Shown: positions 55,660-64,000 of the stretch, piece by piece | How the letters are laid out: the number at the start of each line of letters is the position of its first letter | Position numbering within the stretch: position 1 is the first letter of the stretch | Translations under genes and position numbers: made by a program | Notes under the pieces: model-generated | The model's input: only the letters and a program-made list of their open reading frames with translations | Database searches by the model: none | Told to the model about the DNA's origin: nothing | Assembly (NCBI GenBank): GCA_963829485.1 | Contig: CAWHIK010000008.1 | Span: 186,001-250,000, forward strand | DNA: 64,000 bases | Source of the DNA: JBGPQJ01 sp963829485 | GTDB lineage: Bacteria; Chloroflexota; Anaerolineae; Anaerolineales; Villigracilaceae | Reading direction: 5' to 3'

Positions 55660-55874
55660 TTATTTAACCTAACTGTCCAGGAACCATGGTCCGGATATGC
55701 TGCTGACTGTCAAAAAAACCGGGAAAAACGGTTATGTTATAATCTTAAAATTGACCTGTAGGGAACTGGCACCGCAGGCTTCATGGGAATTTTCCCGGCA
55801 AGTATTGTCCCTGTGTAAATTGGAAATGCTGAAAGACTCGATCCAAATCTCCGACCACAAGCGAAAGGTGCGCC

Positions 55875-57773
55875 ATGAACGAGCCCTATCCAGATGATTA
55901 TTCCCCCGGCCCATCGGAAGGGCAGCCAGGCTGGGTCAAAGTCTTTGCGGTCATAATCGGCATCGCACTTGTCTTGGTCGTTATCAGTGCGCTGGCTTAT
56001 GCCATTGCCGACAACCCGGCTGGACCGGAAACCACAGCGTTTGTCGATCTTACTTCCCCGCTGGACGGATCCACGCTGGACGCCAACAATGCCATCACCG
56101 TCAGCGGCATCGCAGCCGCGCCGGGGGGCAGTCTCTCAGTCCAGGCCGTGGATCAGTTGGGAGCTGTGTTAGCCCAGCAATCGGTGGTCATCACAGGCGC
56201 CAATACTGTAGCCGGCGACCCCGGCACCTGGGTCGCGCAGATCTTCGTCAATATCCCGGTGACTACCGCCGGGCGGATTCGTGCCTATACCGTCTCAACG
56301 ACGGACGGCTCGGTAACCGCCGAGGACAGCGTCGGAGTAACATTTAATAAACCCGCGGTCATCCAACCTTATATCAAGATACAAGTGCCATCAGCTGGAA
56401 CACCACTCGATACGTCCGCGCCGATTGTGGTGATGGGCGATGCAGCCGGTCTTTTTGAAGGCGGGCTGGTGGTGCAAGCACTCGACCAGAATGGCGCTGT
56501 GCTTGCCCAGGCTCCGACCACCATCAATGCGCCGGCGGGCGGCGTGGGCATGGCCGGCCAGTGGACGGTGAGCCTGACCTTGCAAGGTATAACGAACGGA
56601 GCGCCGGGTCAGATCTATGCCTTCTCATCGTCGCCTGTCGACGGCTCGGTGATCGCCCAGGACCGGGTGGATGTCACGTATTCAGTCAAAGTACAACCCT
56701 TCATCCTGATCGCTGAACCGGTCAACGGAGCGGTGCTTGACACGGCGCTGCCGATCCGGGTTTCCGGCAAGGCGGCCACGCTGCCTGAGAACCAGGTATC
56801 GGTGCAGTTGAAGGATCAGAATGGCAATGTGCTTGCCCAGCAGTCTGCTCCGCTTGACGGGCAGGGCAACTGGACCACACAGATTCAGGTGAATGCCGCT
56901 CCGGGAACCTCCGCGACAATTTATGCCTTCGCGACCAATCCGGCTGATAACAGCCTTGTGGCACAGGCGACCGTCGGGGTGATGCTGGGTCTGGCGCCCA
57001 CAGCCACCCCGGCACAGCAGACAGGGGTGCCTCCCACCCCCACCCTGCCCGGACCGGTCCCGACTGAGACTCCACCTCCGCAGCCGACTGTGACGCCGGT
57101 GCCGACCAATGCGCCCACGCCCGCGCCCATACCGCCTGAAGCATCCAAATTCCTGTGGGTATTATCGCAGATCAATGGGCAGGTACCGGTCGCCAATTCG
57201 TTGGTGACCTTGCAGTTCCAGGGCTATACCGTTAACGGTTTCGCCGGGTGCAACACCTACTCCGCATCGGTTCAATTCAATAACCCAAACATGACCTTTA
57301 CCAACATTGCGTCCGGAAAGAAAACCTGCAGTTCGCCAGCCGGCGTGATGCAGCAGGAGAGTTCCTATTTGAACACGCTCTCCCTCGTCAAGTCTTTCCG
57401 GTCGCAACAAGGGCAGCTCCTGCTGCTGGATCAGAACGGGCAGCTGCTGCTGGGGTACCAGGCTGCGGTGATCGGAAGAATCTACGGACCGGCTGGCGCT
57501 GTGATCCCGCCGGGAAGCCAGGTATTGACAACAATCACCAATTCCAGCACGGGAGCCGTGCTCGGCAATCAGCCGCAGTCCAATGTCACCGCCTTCCCAA
57601 TTCCATTTACCGTGGTGTACAATCCCGCCAGTGTCGACCCGAATCAGGCTTACACGATTCTAGTGACCATCACCGATGGCACAGGGGCTACGATCTTTAC
57701 CACCAAGCAAATTTATCCCGTCATCACGCAGGGAAGCCCATCCTATGTCGATGTGACCGTATCTGCACCATAA
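55875..57773 (+). CDS. Mosaic surface protein: TM, three Gmad2-like Ig domains, META and YbaY domains
   Basis: 632 residues. One N-terminal TM helix (FAVIIGIALVLVVISALAYAI, about 24-44) with a short cytosolic tail is followed by three Gmad2-like immunoglobulin repeats (about 55-155, 165-270, 275-370), each with LTSPLDG/VPSAGTPLD/AEPVNGAVLD openings and a VxVxDQxGxVLAQ strand. A Pro/Thr linker (about 375-425) leads to a META/HslJ-like domain (about 430-530, FAGCNTYSAS, CSSPAGVMQQE) and a C-terminal YbaY-like domain (about 535-632, GRIYGPAG, FTVVYNPASV, YPVITQG). Probably anchored outside the membrane. Function unknown. TATAAT at 55738-55743. Confidence 0.82.
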   Translation: MNEPYPDDYSPGPSEGQPGWVKVFAVIIGIALVLVVISALAYAIADNPAGPETTAFVDLTSPLDGSTLDANNAITVSGIAAAPGGSLSVQAVDQLGAVLAQQSVVITGANTVAGDPGTWVAQIFVNIPVTTAGRIRAYTVSTTDGSVTAEDSVGVTFNKPAVIQPYIKIQVPSAGTPLDTSAPIVVMGDAAGLFEGGLVVQALDQNGAVLAQAPTTINAPAGGVGMAGQWTVSLTLQGITNGAPGQIYAFSSSPVDGSVIAQDRVDVTYSVKVQPFILIAEPVNGAVLDTALPIRVSGKAATLPENQVSVQLKDQNGNVLAQQSAPLDGQGNWTTQIQVNAAPGTSATIYAFATNPADNSLVAQATVGVMLGLAPTATPAQQTGVPPTPTLPGPVPTETPPPQPTVTPVPTNAPTPAPIPPEASKFLWVLSQINGQVPVANSLVTLQFQGYTVNGFAGCNTYSASVQFNNPNMTFTNIASGKKTCSSPAGVMQQESSYLNTLSLVKSFRSQQGQLLLLDQNGQLLLGYQAAVIGRIYGPAGAVIPPGSQVLTTITNSSTGAVLGNQPQSNVTAFPIPFTVVYNPASVDPNQAYTILVTITDGTGATIFTTKQIYPVITQGSPSYVDVTVSAP

Positions 57774-57790
57774 TTTTTCAGGAGGATGAG

Positions 57791-58366
57791 ATGAGCAAGA
57801 AGACCGAACCGCCTACCCAGGTAATCGTTTCAATATTCAAGGATGAGACTGCTGCGAAAAAAGCTGCAGAGTCGTTACGAAAAGCCAAGAAAAACAAATT
57901 CCTGAAAATGGAAAATGTCGCCTTGATCACCAAGGGCGCTGATGGAAAAATCCATTTCACCGAGACAGCCGACCGCGACGCCAAAAGAGGCGCGAAACTC
58001 GGCGCGGTGATCGGCGGCGTGGTGGGGTTGATCGGCGGACCGGCAGGTGTGGTCGCCGGCGGCGCAGCCGGCGCCGCTATCTCCGCTGGGCTTGCTAAAA
58101 TTCACGACAGCGGGATCGCCGACGAGAACCTCGAGAACATTGGCCACGCATTAATCGGCGGACAGGCGGCCATCGTGGTCGTCCTGGAAGAGGAGTGGGT
58201 GGACGAACTGCAGACGGTACTGGCAGAGACGGAGGCGCAGGTGGTCTCCCAGCCGCTCGACCCGGCCATCGCCAGGCAGCTCTCCAAGACAGGCTCCGGC
58301 ATGTCGGGAGTTGTCCAGCAGGTCGGGCTCAGGACAGTCAGTGACGCTGCCAGGAAGAAACAATAA
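57791..58366 (+). CDS. DUF1269-family protein
   Basis: 191 residues. An N-terminal ferredoxin-like part (VIVSIFKDETAAKKAAESL), then a Gly/Ala-rich hydrophobic hairpin (LGAVIGGVVGLIGGPAGVVAGGAAGAAI, shown whole for placement around residues 75-102 in part) and a C-terminal part with QAAIVVVLEEEWVDEL. This is the layout of DUF1269 membrane-associated proteins of unknown role, often in stress regulons. AGGAGG ahead of the ATG, 17 bp after the mosaic protein, probably the same transcript. Confidence 0.85.
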   Translation: MSKKTEPPTQVIVSIFKDETAAKKAAESLRKAKKNKFLKMENVALITKGADGKIHFTETADRDAKRGAKLGAVIGGVVGLIGGPAGVVAGGAAGAAISAGLAKIHDSGIADENLENIGHALIGGQAAIVVVLEEEWVDELQTVLAETEAQVVSQPLDPAIARQLSKTGSGMSGVVQQVGLRTVSDAARKKQ

Positions 58367-58397
58367 CAACCACTGACGATATAAAGGAGAAAACCGA

Positions 58398-58925
58398 ATG
58401 GCTAAAGAATCCACAATCTCCAATTCCAATTTTCCGTGGTGGGTCATCCTGCTGCAGGGAGTTTTTGCGATCATCCTCGGCTTGCTGCTGGTGTCCTCGC
58501 CGGGCATGACCACGCTTGTGATGATCCAGTTCCTCGGCATCTACTGGCTGATCGCGGGCGTGTTCAACCTGGTCGGCATATTCCTTGACCATGCCATGTG
58601 GGGCTGGAAGCTGTTCACAGGCATCCTCGGCATCCTCGCCGGCATGCTGGTTATCCAGCACCCGTTGTGGAGCACTGTCCTGATACCCACGACCCTTATC
58701 GTTATCATCGGCATCGTGGGACTCATTTTCGGCATCGTCGGGTTGATCGCCGCCTTTCAGGGCGGCGGCTGGGGGCCGGGAATCCTGGGGGTGCTGGGAA
58801 TCATCCTTGGGCTGGTTTTACTCGGCTCACCGGTGCTGGGGGCTATTGCCTTGCCGCTCGTCCTGGGAATTTTCGCGCTGGTGGGCGGTGTGGCTGCCGT
58901 GGTGCAGGCTTTCCGCATGAAATAA
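58398..58925 (+). CDS. HdeD/DUF308-family membrane protein
   Basis: 175 residues with six TM helices, starting WWVILLQGVFAIILGLLLVSSP, the HdeD/DUF308 signature, and repeated GIxxIxxGxxxxxxP hairpins. HdeD is an acid-stress membrane protein in E. coli. Follows the DUF1269 gene by 31 bp with AAAGGAG; ends at a terminator, so the two form the tail of an operon. Confidence 0.9.
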   Translation: MAKESTISNSNFPWWVILLQGVFAIILGLLLVSSPGMTTLVMIQFLGIYWLIAGVFNLVGIFLDHAMWGWKLFTGILGILAGMLVIQHPLWSTVLIPTTLIVIIGIVGLIFGIVGLIAAFQGGGWGPGILGVLGIILGLVLLGSPVLGAIALPLVLGIFALVGGVAAVVQAFRMK

Positions 58926-58945
58926 TACTTCACAGTATTATCCTT

Positions 58946-58978
58946 AAGCGCCCAGTCCATCAACCGGGCGCTTTTTTG
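58946..58978 (+). terminator. Terminator after the HdeD-like gene
   Basis: AAGCGCCC / GGGCGCTT stem with a 12-nt loop followed by TTTTTTG. Confidence 0.88.
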
Positions 58979-59068
58979 TTAATTCAACCAAATGCTATTC
59001 GTGTATAATATTTTAGAATGCCCAGCGGGGCGGCAAAAGAAGGACTACCAGAAAGGTCATATCAAGCG

Positions 59069-61756
59069 ATGGAGAACAGATCAACCCCGGTGCCGGTCGG
59101 CATTTACCTTGAGACTTCGCGCTACTCGGTGGTCGAAGCCAACAAGGTGGACATCCCCGTTGTGGTGGTCAACCTCGGCGAGGGCACGGAAACTTTCGAA
59201 CTGACGCACACAGGCGTCCCGGCCGGCTGGGCTGTGTTCCACGGTTCACCGCAATTGACCATCGCTAAAGGAGAGAGCCGGCGGGTCTTTCTAAAGGTGT
59301 CGCCGCCTCCTTCGACAGCCAGCGTGGCGGGTGAATACCTGCTGCGGATCAGGGCTTTCAGGCCAGGTGATCCTGAGAATATCAAGGAAGTGGAAGTCTT
59401 CGTCCTCGTGACGGACGCCGTCGATGTGGGCAAGGTCTCCATCCTGCTGGAATCCAATGAGTATTCCTCTGCGCCCGGCTCCATCCTCGATATCCCCTTC
59501 ATCGTTCACAACCAGGCTGAAGCCGCCGCAAATTTTGAAATTTCACTGGATGGTCTCCCGACCGGCTGGGCAACCGTTCGTAATCCGGTCATCCTTTTAG
59601 CCGGAGGCGAACGCCGGAGCATCTCGATCACCATTCAGGTTCCGCCGTTTCCCCTCGCCAAGGCGGGACCGATCCCCTTCAGAGTTCAAGCGAAGAATCA
59701 AGCTAATCCCATCCAATCCACCGAAAGCCTGATCACGTTGACGGTATCGGCGCACACGGTATCGGGGCGGATCTCCCTAATGATGGGCGCGAGCCAGTTC
59801 CAGGTGGCACCCGGCAACAAGGTGGAGATTCCTGTCGTGCTGCTCAACACCGGCGAAGAGGAAGACCTGCTCGCCGTGGAGCTGGAGGGACTTCCCTCCC
59901 ACTGGGTTTCTGCTGTCCCGCCGGTCAACGTGGAGCCGGGCGTACCGCGCGAGGTGATCATCCGCGTGCAGCCGCCCTTCGCCTCCGAGAGCCGCGCCGG
60001 CCGCCATTCATTCGAGATCATTGTCACCAGCAAATTGATTCCCGAGGAAGTCACGAAGGCGGAGTGCGAACTTTTCATCGCTGCATTCAGCGAATTTACC
60101 ACGCACCTGTCGTCCACGCGCTTCAGCACCGGCGACCGGGTGCATATGATCGTAACCAACAGCGGGAATACGCCTCAGACGTATACCGCCCAATGGCTCA
60201 GCCCGGAAAATATCCTGGCAGCTGAAGCGTTCGAACAGGAACCTGTCCCGCCGGGAAAAGCGAAGCCGGGCTCTCAGCCCAAGGGGCATTTTCAAAAGGT
60301 CGAGCAGGTGACCCTGCGCGTCCCCCCTCTCAAAAGGGGGAACTGGAATTCCGCATGCGGATGCGCAGCCAGCCTCTCTTCGGCTCGCCCCAGGTCTACC
60401 CGATGACGGTGGAGGTGCAGTCGGCGGAGAAAAAAGCCCAGTCCATCGCGACCGAGGTGACGGGAGGTCCGCTCTTCCCGCGCTGGGTGGCGGTGGTCGC
60501 CGTCGTCATGCTGTGCGTCCTGCTGGCCGTCGTGATCGGCATCCTGACCGCACCGGACCCGGCAGAAGTCGCTGCGACACAGACCTCGCAGGCTGCCACC
60601 CAATCCATGAGTTTCACGATGACCGCCGTCTACGGCGGATCGGACAGCGACAGCGACGGACTGACCAATGCGATCGAACTGCAGATTGGGACCGACCCCA
60701 ACCAACCCGGATTCGGACAACGACCTGTTGAAAGACGGGGTCGAATACGGGACCTGCGCCAACCCGCTTAATTTTGATTCGGACACGGACGGGCTTCTGG
60801 ACGGGCTGGACCTAGACCCGTGCAACGCGTTGAATCCCTCGATAACATCCACAGCCCAGGCGCTCCTCCCGACCTCCACGTCGATCACGATGCCCAGCCC
60901 GATACCCACCATCACACCCACCATCCTGCCGCCTCCACCCTTTGTTGGAGAGATGCTTTTCTCGTCCAACCGGGACGGCGGCAACCCGCAGATCTACAAG
61001 GCCAACGGCTCGCAGGGACAGACGCTGACGCGACTCACCTTCAGCACCGGCTCCGATGTGGGCGCGGTCTGGTCACCGGACGGCCGGCATATCGCCTTCG
61101 CCTCCAACCGGACCGGCAACTATGAGATTTTCGTGATGGACAGCAACGGCGGAAGCCTGGTCAACCTGACCAACAACCCCGCTTCCGACCAGCGTCCGTC
61201 CTGGTCCAGCGACGGCTTGTGGATCGTGTTCTCGAGCAACCGGGACAACAATGATGAAATTTACATCATGGCCTCCGCGGACGGAAGCCAGCTCAAGAAC
61301 CTGACGAACAATCCGTCCAGCGACACCATGCCGTTCTGGGGAATCCTGGGGACGTGGCTCGACCAGAAGGCGACGATCACCTTTGTGTCCAACCGCACCG
61401 GCAACAACGATATTTACACCATGACCACGGACGGCGGTAACATCGTTAATGTGACCAACAACACAGCCAATGATTTAAACCCGGTCATCTCAGGTAATAA
61501 CATGATCGCCTTTACCTCCAACCGGTCCGGGAACAACGAAGTCTACACGATGAACGGCGACGGGACCAATCTGATCAACCTGACCAACAATCCCGCCAAC
61601 GACAGTTACCCGTTCTTCTCGCCCGACAGCACGTCCATCGCCTACACCACTGACCGCAACGGGAACGACGAATTGTATATCATCAACACCAACGGACAGA
61701 ACAACTACAATTTCACCCGCAATCCGGCACAGGACTTCCTGCCGGCATGGCGGTAA
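59069..61756 (+). CDS. Large Ig-TM-TSP3-beta-propeller protein (two frameshifts)
   Basis: About 896 residues after correction. Residues 1-420 contain three or four NPCBM-associated/NEW-type Ig-like domains (VDIPVVVVNLGEGTETFELT, LPTGWATV, LPSHWVSAV). One TM helix (VVAVVMLCVLLAVVIGILTA) lies near residue 480. It is followed by calcium-binding thrombospondin type-3 repeats (DSDSDGLTNAIEL, NPDSDNDLLKDGVEYG, DSDTDGLLDGLDLDPC) and a TolB-like PD40 propeller with repeats like LFSSNRDGGNPQIYKAN and IAFASNRTGNYEIFVMD. Frame break 1 at 60322-60327 (six C, should be seven), break 2 at 60700-60701 (one extra A in CCCCAACC). No signal peptide. Start ATG 59069 or 59018. A TATAAT is at 59004. Confidence 0.82.
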
Positions 61757-61768
61757 TCACGCATGGAA

Positions 61769-61806
61769 CAGAACACGCCTGGAGAATAATCTCCAGGCGT
61801 GTTCTG
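61769..61806. terminator. Bidirectional terminator
   Basis: CAGAACACGCCTGGAGA / TCTCCAGGCGTGTTCTG, 17-bp perfect stem with ATAA loop, then CTTTTCTG. Confidence 0.92.
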
Positions 61807-61827
61807 CTTTTCTGAATACTAAACTTA

Positions 61828-62598
61828 CTACGAGAGGCTGGCCTGAGCGCGGCGCCTGGCGACGATGGAATAAATCGCCAGCCCCAGCGCTACCAAAGCC
61901 GCGCCCCAGGCTGCATAAGCCACCATGGGAGTCGCAGCCTGCTTGACGGCAATCCCAGCAAAGGACCAGACCAGCACGAACAGATAAGCTGCATCACGGC
62001 GGGTGAGAGCCATCAGGAGACCCACCAGGGAGGCTACCAGAAGCAGGATCACCGCCCATACTTCAGGGGCGATGCCGAAACCATTCCAGTTGACGTAGTA
62101 CAGCAGGTCGGTGACGTTGGCCAAAGTTGCCACGGTGATCCACCCCAGGTACACGCTGAACGGGATGTCCACGCACCACTTCTCGGCAGCACCGACCCTG
62201 GTCCGCGCCACATCCAATCTCAGGTAGGATGCGATAAGCAGACCGAGCAGACCCAGCATGACCAGCACGCTCAAGCCAAACTGGTTATAGTGCCAGCAGA
62301 ACAGCCAGGCCGCGTTGAACAGTCCGCTCAGGGCGAAGAGATAACCCAGTTTGCGCAGGCGCGGGCTTTCCTTCTGGGCGGGCAGCGCCTGGTAGATGGC
62401 GAAGGCTATCCAGCCGATGTAGATCACGCCCCAGATGGCAAAGACATAACCCGCCGGAACGAAGAACACCTGGAAGCGGTCCGAGATCTCGCCGGTGTTC
62501 TGTCCGTTGAGCGGCAGGGTGCTGGCCAGGATGTTCACTGTCAGGGCCAGTACCACTGACAGGATGTTCGCGATTTGACGCCAGATATCTTTCTTCAT
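61828..62598 (-). CDS. TspO/MBR-related membrane protein
   Basis: 256 residues, about eight TM helices, with VFFVPAGYVFAIWGVIYIGW, AAWLFCWHYNQFGLS and VDIPFSVYLGWITVAT, which resemble the tryptophan-rich TspO motif set (FxxxWxxxY, AWxxxF). At 256 residues it is longer than a five-helix TspO (about 160) and belongs to the longer tryptophan-rich sensory relatives. Ligand unknown. AGGAG before the ATG. A hairpin lies between it and the DUF2177 gene. Confidence 0.78.
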   Translation of the reverse strand: MKKDIWRQIANILSVVLALTVNILASTLPLNGQNTGEISDRFQVFFVPAGYVFAIWGVIYIGWIAFAIYQALPAQKESPRLRKLGYLFALSGLFNAAWLFCWHYNQFGLSVLVMLGLLGLLIASYLRLDVARTRVGAAEKWCVDIPFSVYLGWITVATLANVTDLLYYVNWNGFGIAPEVWAVILLLVASLVGLLMALTRRDAAYLFVLVWSFAGIAVKQAATPMVAYAAWGAALVALGLAIYSIVARRRAQASLS

Positions 62599-62625
62599 TT
62601 CATTTTCTCCTTGATAAGTTTTTTA

Positions 62626-62658
62626 TTCAGTCCTCAGGTTTCTCCCGGGCGGACTGAA
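62626..62658 (-). repeat. Hairpin between the DUF2177 and TspO-like genes
   Basis: TTCAGTCC / GGACTGAA with a 17-nt loop. No long T-run, so a weak terminator or processing site at best. Confidence 0.45.
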
Positions 62659-62674
62659 GTTGACTAAAATAAAT

Positions 62675-63076
62675 TTACCGCATCCGCCGTCCGATGGACA
62701 AACCGGCATAGCTGACAATTACACTGAGTGTTGTCCCCCACACCATGTCCACAACGGAAAGAACCAGCGGCCAGTCCTTGATGGTCGCGAGGTTGGTCAG
62801 GTCGTAGGTGGCATAGGTAATCAGGCCGAAGAGCGCGGCACGCAGCAAGGTATCACGCATCGAACCCGATTTTAGCCCGGGCAGGACCACAAACACCAGA
62901 ATCCCGACGATGAACAACAGGTAGAAGATGATGGCTGCCAGCCAGTTCACGCTGGGAGCCATCAGATAACCGAGGTATTTGCTGTAGAACGTCCGCGCGA
63001 CAAGGCCAAGCCAGACCATGTCCACAGCAAAAAAGACCAGCAGGGTGGAAAAATAGAGTTTTAAGTAGTAAGCCAT
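62675..63076 (-). CDS. DUF2177-family membrane protein
   Basis: 133 residues from the ATG at 63076 (MAYYLKLYFSTLLVFFAVDM), four TM helices. LVFFAVDMVWLGLVARTFY and GLITYATYDLTNLATIKDWP are the DUF2177 signatures. Function unknown. AGGAT ribosome site. Probably co-transcribed with the TspO-like gene. Confidence 0.9.
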   Translation of the reverse strand: MAYYLKLYFSTLLVFFAVDMVWLGLVARTFYSKYLGYLMAPSVNWLAAIIFYLLFIVGILVFVVLPGLKSGSMRDTLLRAALFGLITYATYDLTNLATIKDWPLVLSVVDMVWGTTLSVIVSYAGLSIGRRMR

Positions 63077-63382
63077 ATCCTGCGTCCTTTTTGAGATGAG
63101 ATTGAAAATTGATCTGCAATGAAACAAAGGGAAATTGCTGAACTGAATTTATTGTACAACATTTTTCCGCCAAGCATCTTCGGGGGCGTTGCGACATTCC
63201 TGACACCAGCTACCGTGGGGCATGATTCAAGGGTGATTTAGGGTTGTATCTGAGAAAATGAGAGAATCATTAGAAATCTGGACAATATATTGACAAAGCG
63301 GACAATATAGGTAAAATAGAGACATAATCTGTACAAAATATGTGCAGAAATCAAAAAACTTTAGAAATAGGAGAAAAGAAAC
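63077..63382. other. Divergent intergenic region (306 bp)
   Basis: No gene is supported. AT-rich, with the fasciclin promoter and direct repeats described separately; nothing clear for the minus strand. Confidence 0.7.
63280..63317 (+). promoter_or_regulatory. Promoter with GGACAATATA direct repeats
   Basis: TTGACA at 63290-63295 and TAAAAT at 63312-63317, 16-bp spacer. GGACAATATA occurs at 63280-63289 and 63300-63309, exactly 20 bp apart, flanking the -35 box; a third related copy (GTACAAAATA) is at 63331. A regulator binding one face of the DNA would fit. Confidence 0.65.
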
Positions 63383-64000
63383 ATGAAACTCAAAACGTTC
63401 GTTTTTTCAGCACTGATGGTTGGAATGCTCACCCTGGCAGCCTGCGCCCCCGCAGCCACCCCCATGCCTGAGCCAACCGCCATGCCCGAACCGACCGCCG
63501 TCCCGACCGAAGCCCCCATGGCCAAGGACATCGTGGACACCGCTGTTGCTGACGGCCGCTTCACCACCCTGGCTGCCGCTTTGCAGGCCGCCGGACTGGT
63601 CGACGCGCTCAAAGGTGAAGGCCCCTTCACTGTCTTCGCCCCCACCGATGATGCCTTCGCCAAGCTCCCCGCCGGCACCCTCGACAGCCTGCTCCTGCCT
63701 GAGAACAAACAGGCTCTGACCGACATCCTGCTTTACCATGTCGTCGAAGGCAAGGCCATGGCCGCTGATGTGGTTGGTCTACCCGCCGTCGCCACCCTGC
63801 TCGGCAAGGACGTCGCCATCAAGCAGGACATGGGCAATGTGTACGCCAACGACGCCCAGATCATCATCACCGACATCGAGACCTCCAACGGCGTGATCCA
63901 TGTCATCGATGCAGTGCTCCTGCCCCCGGCTGAGGAAGCCGCCATGGATGAGAAGCTGGACATCGTCGACACCGCAGTCGCTGACGGCCGCTTCACCACC
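63383..64000 (+). CDS. Fasciclin-domain lipoprotein, 5' part
   Basis: The frame is open to the window end (206 codons). Signal peptide with lipobox LAAC (Cys about 21), a short Pro/Thr/Glu tether, one complete fasciclin (FAS1) domain (DIVDTAVADGRFTTLAAAL, FTVFAPTDDAFAKLP, YHVVEGK, VIHVIDAVLLPP), and the start of a second, whose DIVDTAVADGRFTT is identical in protein to the first. FAS1 domains mediate adhesion. ATG at 63383 follows GGAG. Confidence 0.92.
   Translation, partial: MKLKTFVFSALMVGMLTLAACAPAATPMPEPTAMPEPTAVPTEAPMAKDIVDTAVADGRFTTLAAALQAAGLVDALKGEGPFTVFAPTDDAFAKLPAGTLDSLLLPENKQALTDILLYHVVEGKAMAADVVGLPAVATLLGKDVAIKQDMGNVYANDAQIIITDIETSNGVIHVIDAVLLPPAEEAAMDEKLDIVDTAVADGRFTT

Noticed and set aside
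55660..55874. Small gene or riboswitch before the mosaic surface protein
   Set aside because: Only a -10 box is visible; the 66-codon open frame there has no ribosome site and overlaps the real start.

Overview
The window looks like a chromosomal contig of a Chloroflexota bacterium, most likely an Anaerolineae member. The reasons are lipoproteins with a lipobox followed by Pro/Thr/Glu-rich linkers (PhnD-like, SH3 and fasciclin proteins), tandem PhnE permeases with an extracytoplasmic insert, and a mixture of Gram-positive-like and Chloroflexota-type surface proteins at moderately high GC. This is inferred from protein style, without a database search. No tRNA, rRNA, CRISPR array, insertion sequence or prophage was seen.

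Layout. 0-2.7 kb: one-carbon methyl-transfer genes (MttB-family C-terminus, M20 amidohydrolase, methyl-THF:corrinoid methyltransferase). 2.7-8.1 kb: PIG-L deacetylase and a phosphonate-type ABC importer (phnD, phnC, two phnE). 8.2-11.7 kb: SanA-like, HD-domain, RsmF-type rRNA methyltransferase and creatininase genes. 11.7-19.8 kb: rpoC with a structured leader, a methylase and a type IIA topoisomerase A subunit. 19.8-22.8 kb: three overlapping genes (GNAT, helicase-associated-domain protein, small membrane protein). 22.8-27.6 kb: TetR regulator, a 41-nt palindrome overlapping a consensus promoter, a rifampicin-phosphotransferase-type enzyme and an MFS pump, which together look like an inducible drug-inactivation and efflux cassette. 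27.8-34.6 kb: kbl, MgtC, a DHA2 pump, aminoglycoside phosphotransferase, GNAT and GH1 glycosidase. 34.6-38.6 kb: rlmB, cysS and a PIN-TRAM protein, a translation cluster with synteny resembling Firmicutes. 38.8-50.3 kb: moaA, HAD, malic enzyme, aminotransferase, M28 peptidase, YdeI, exonuclease-WYL fusion, flavoprotein, adenosine deaminase and a sensor kinase. 50.4-64 kb: DegV followed by a run of surface and membrane genes (holin-like, exported bactofilin-like, coiled-coil, YbaY, SH3, Gmad2-META-YbaY, DUF1269, HdeD-like, Ig-TM-TSP3-propeller, TspO-like, DUF2177, fasciclin).

At least eleven genes, including the essential rpoC and cysS, carry one-base reading-frame breaks, mostly in short homopolymers. 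The simplest reading is residual sequencing error in a long-read assembly, so frameshifted genes are given here with their full corrected span. Nearly every convergent gene pair is separated by a perfect bidirectional hairpin terminator.

The most interesting items are the TetR/palindrome/Rph-type/MFS cassette, the extracytoplasmic domain shared by both PhnE permeases, the rpoC RNA leader, the exonuclease-WYL fusion, the M28 peptidase with membrane helices inside its catalytic domain, and the mosaic surface-protein cluster at the right end.
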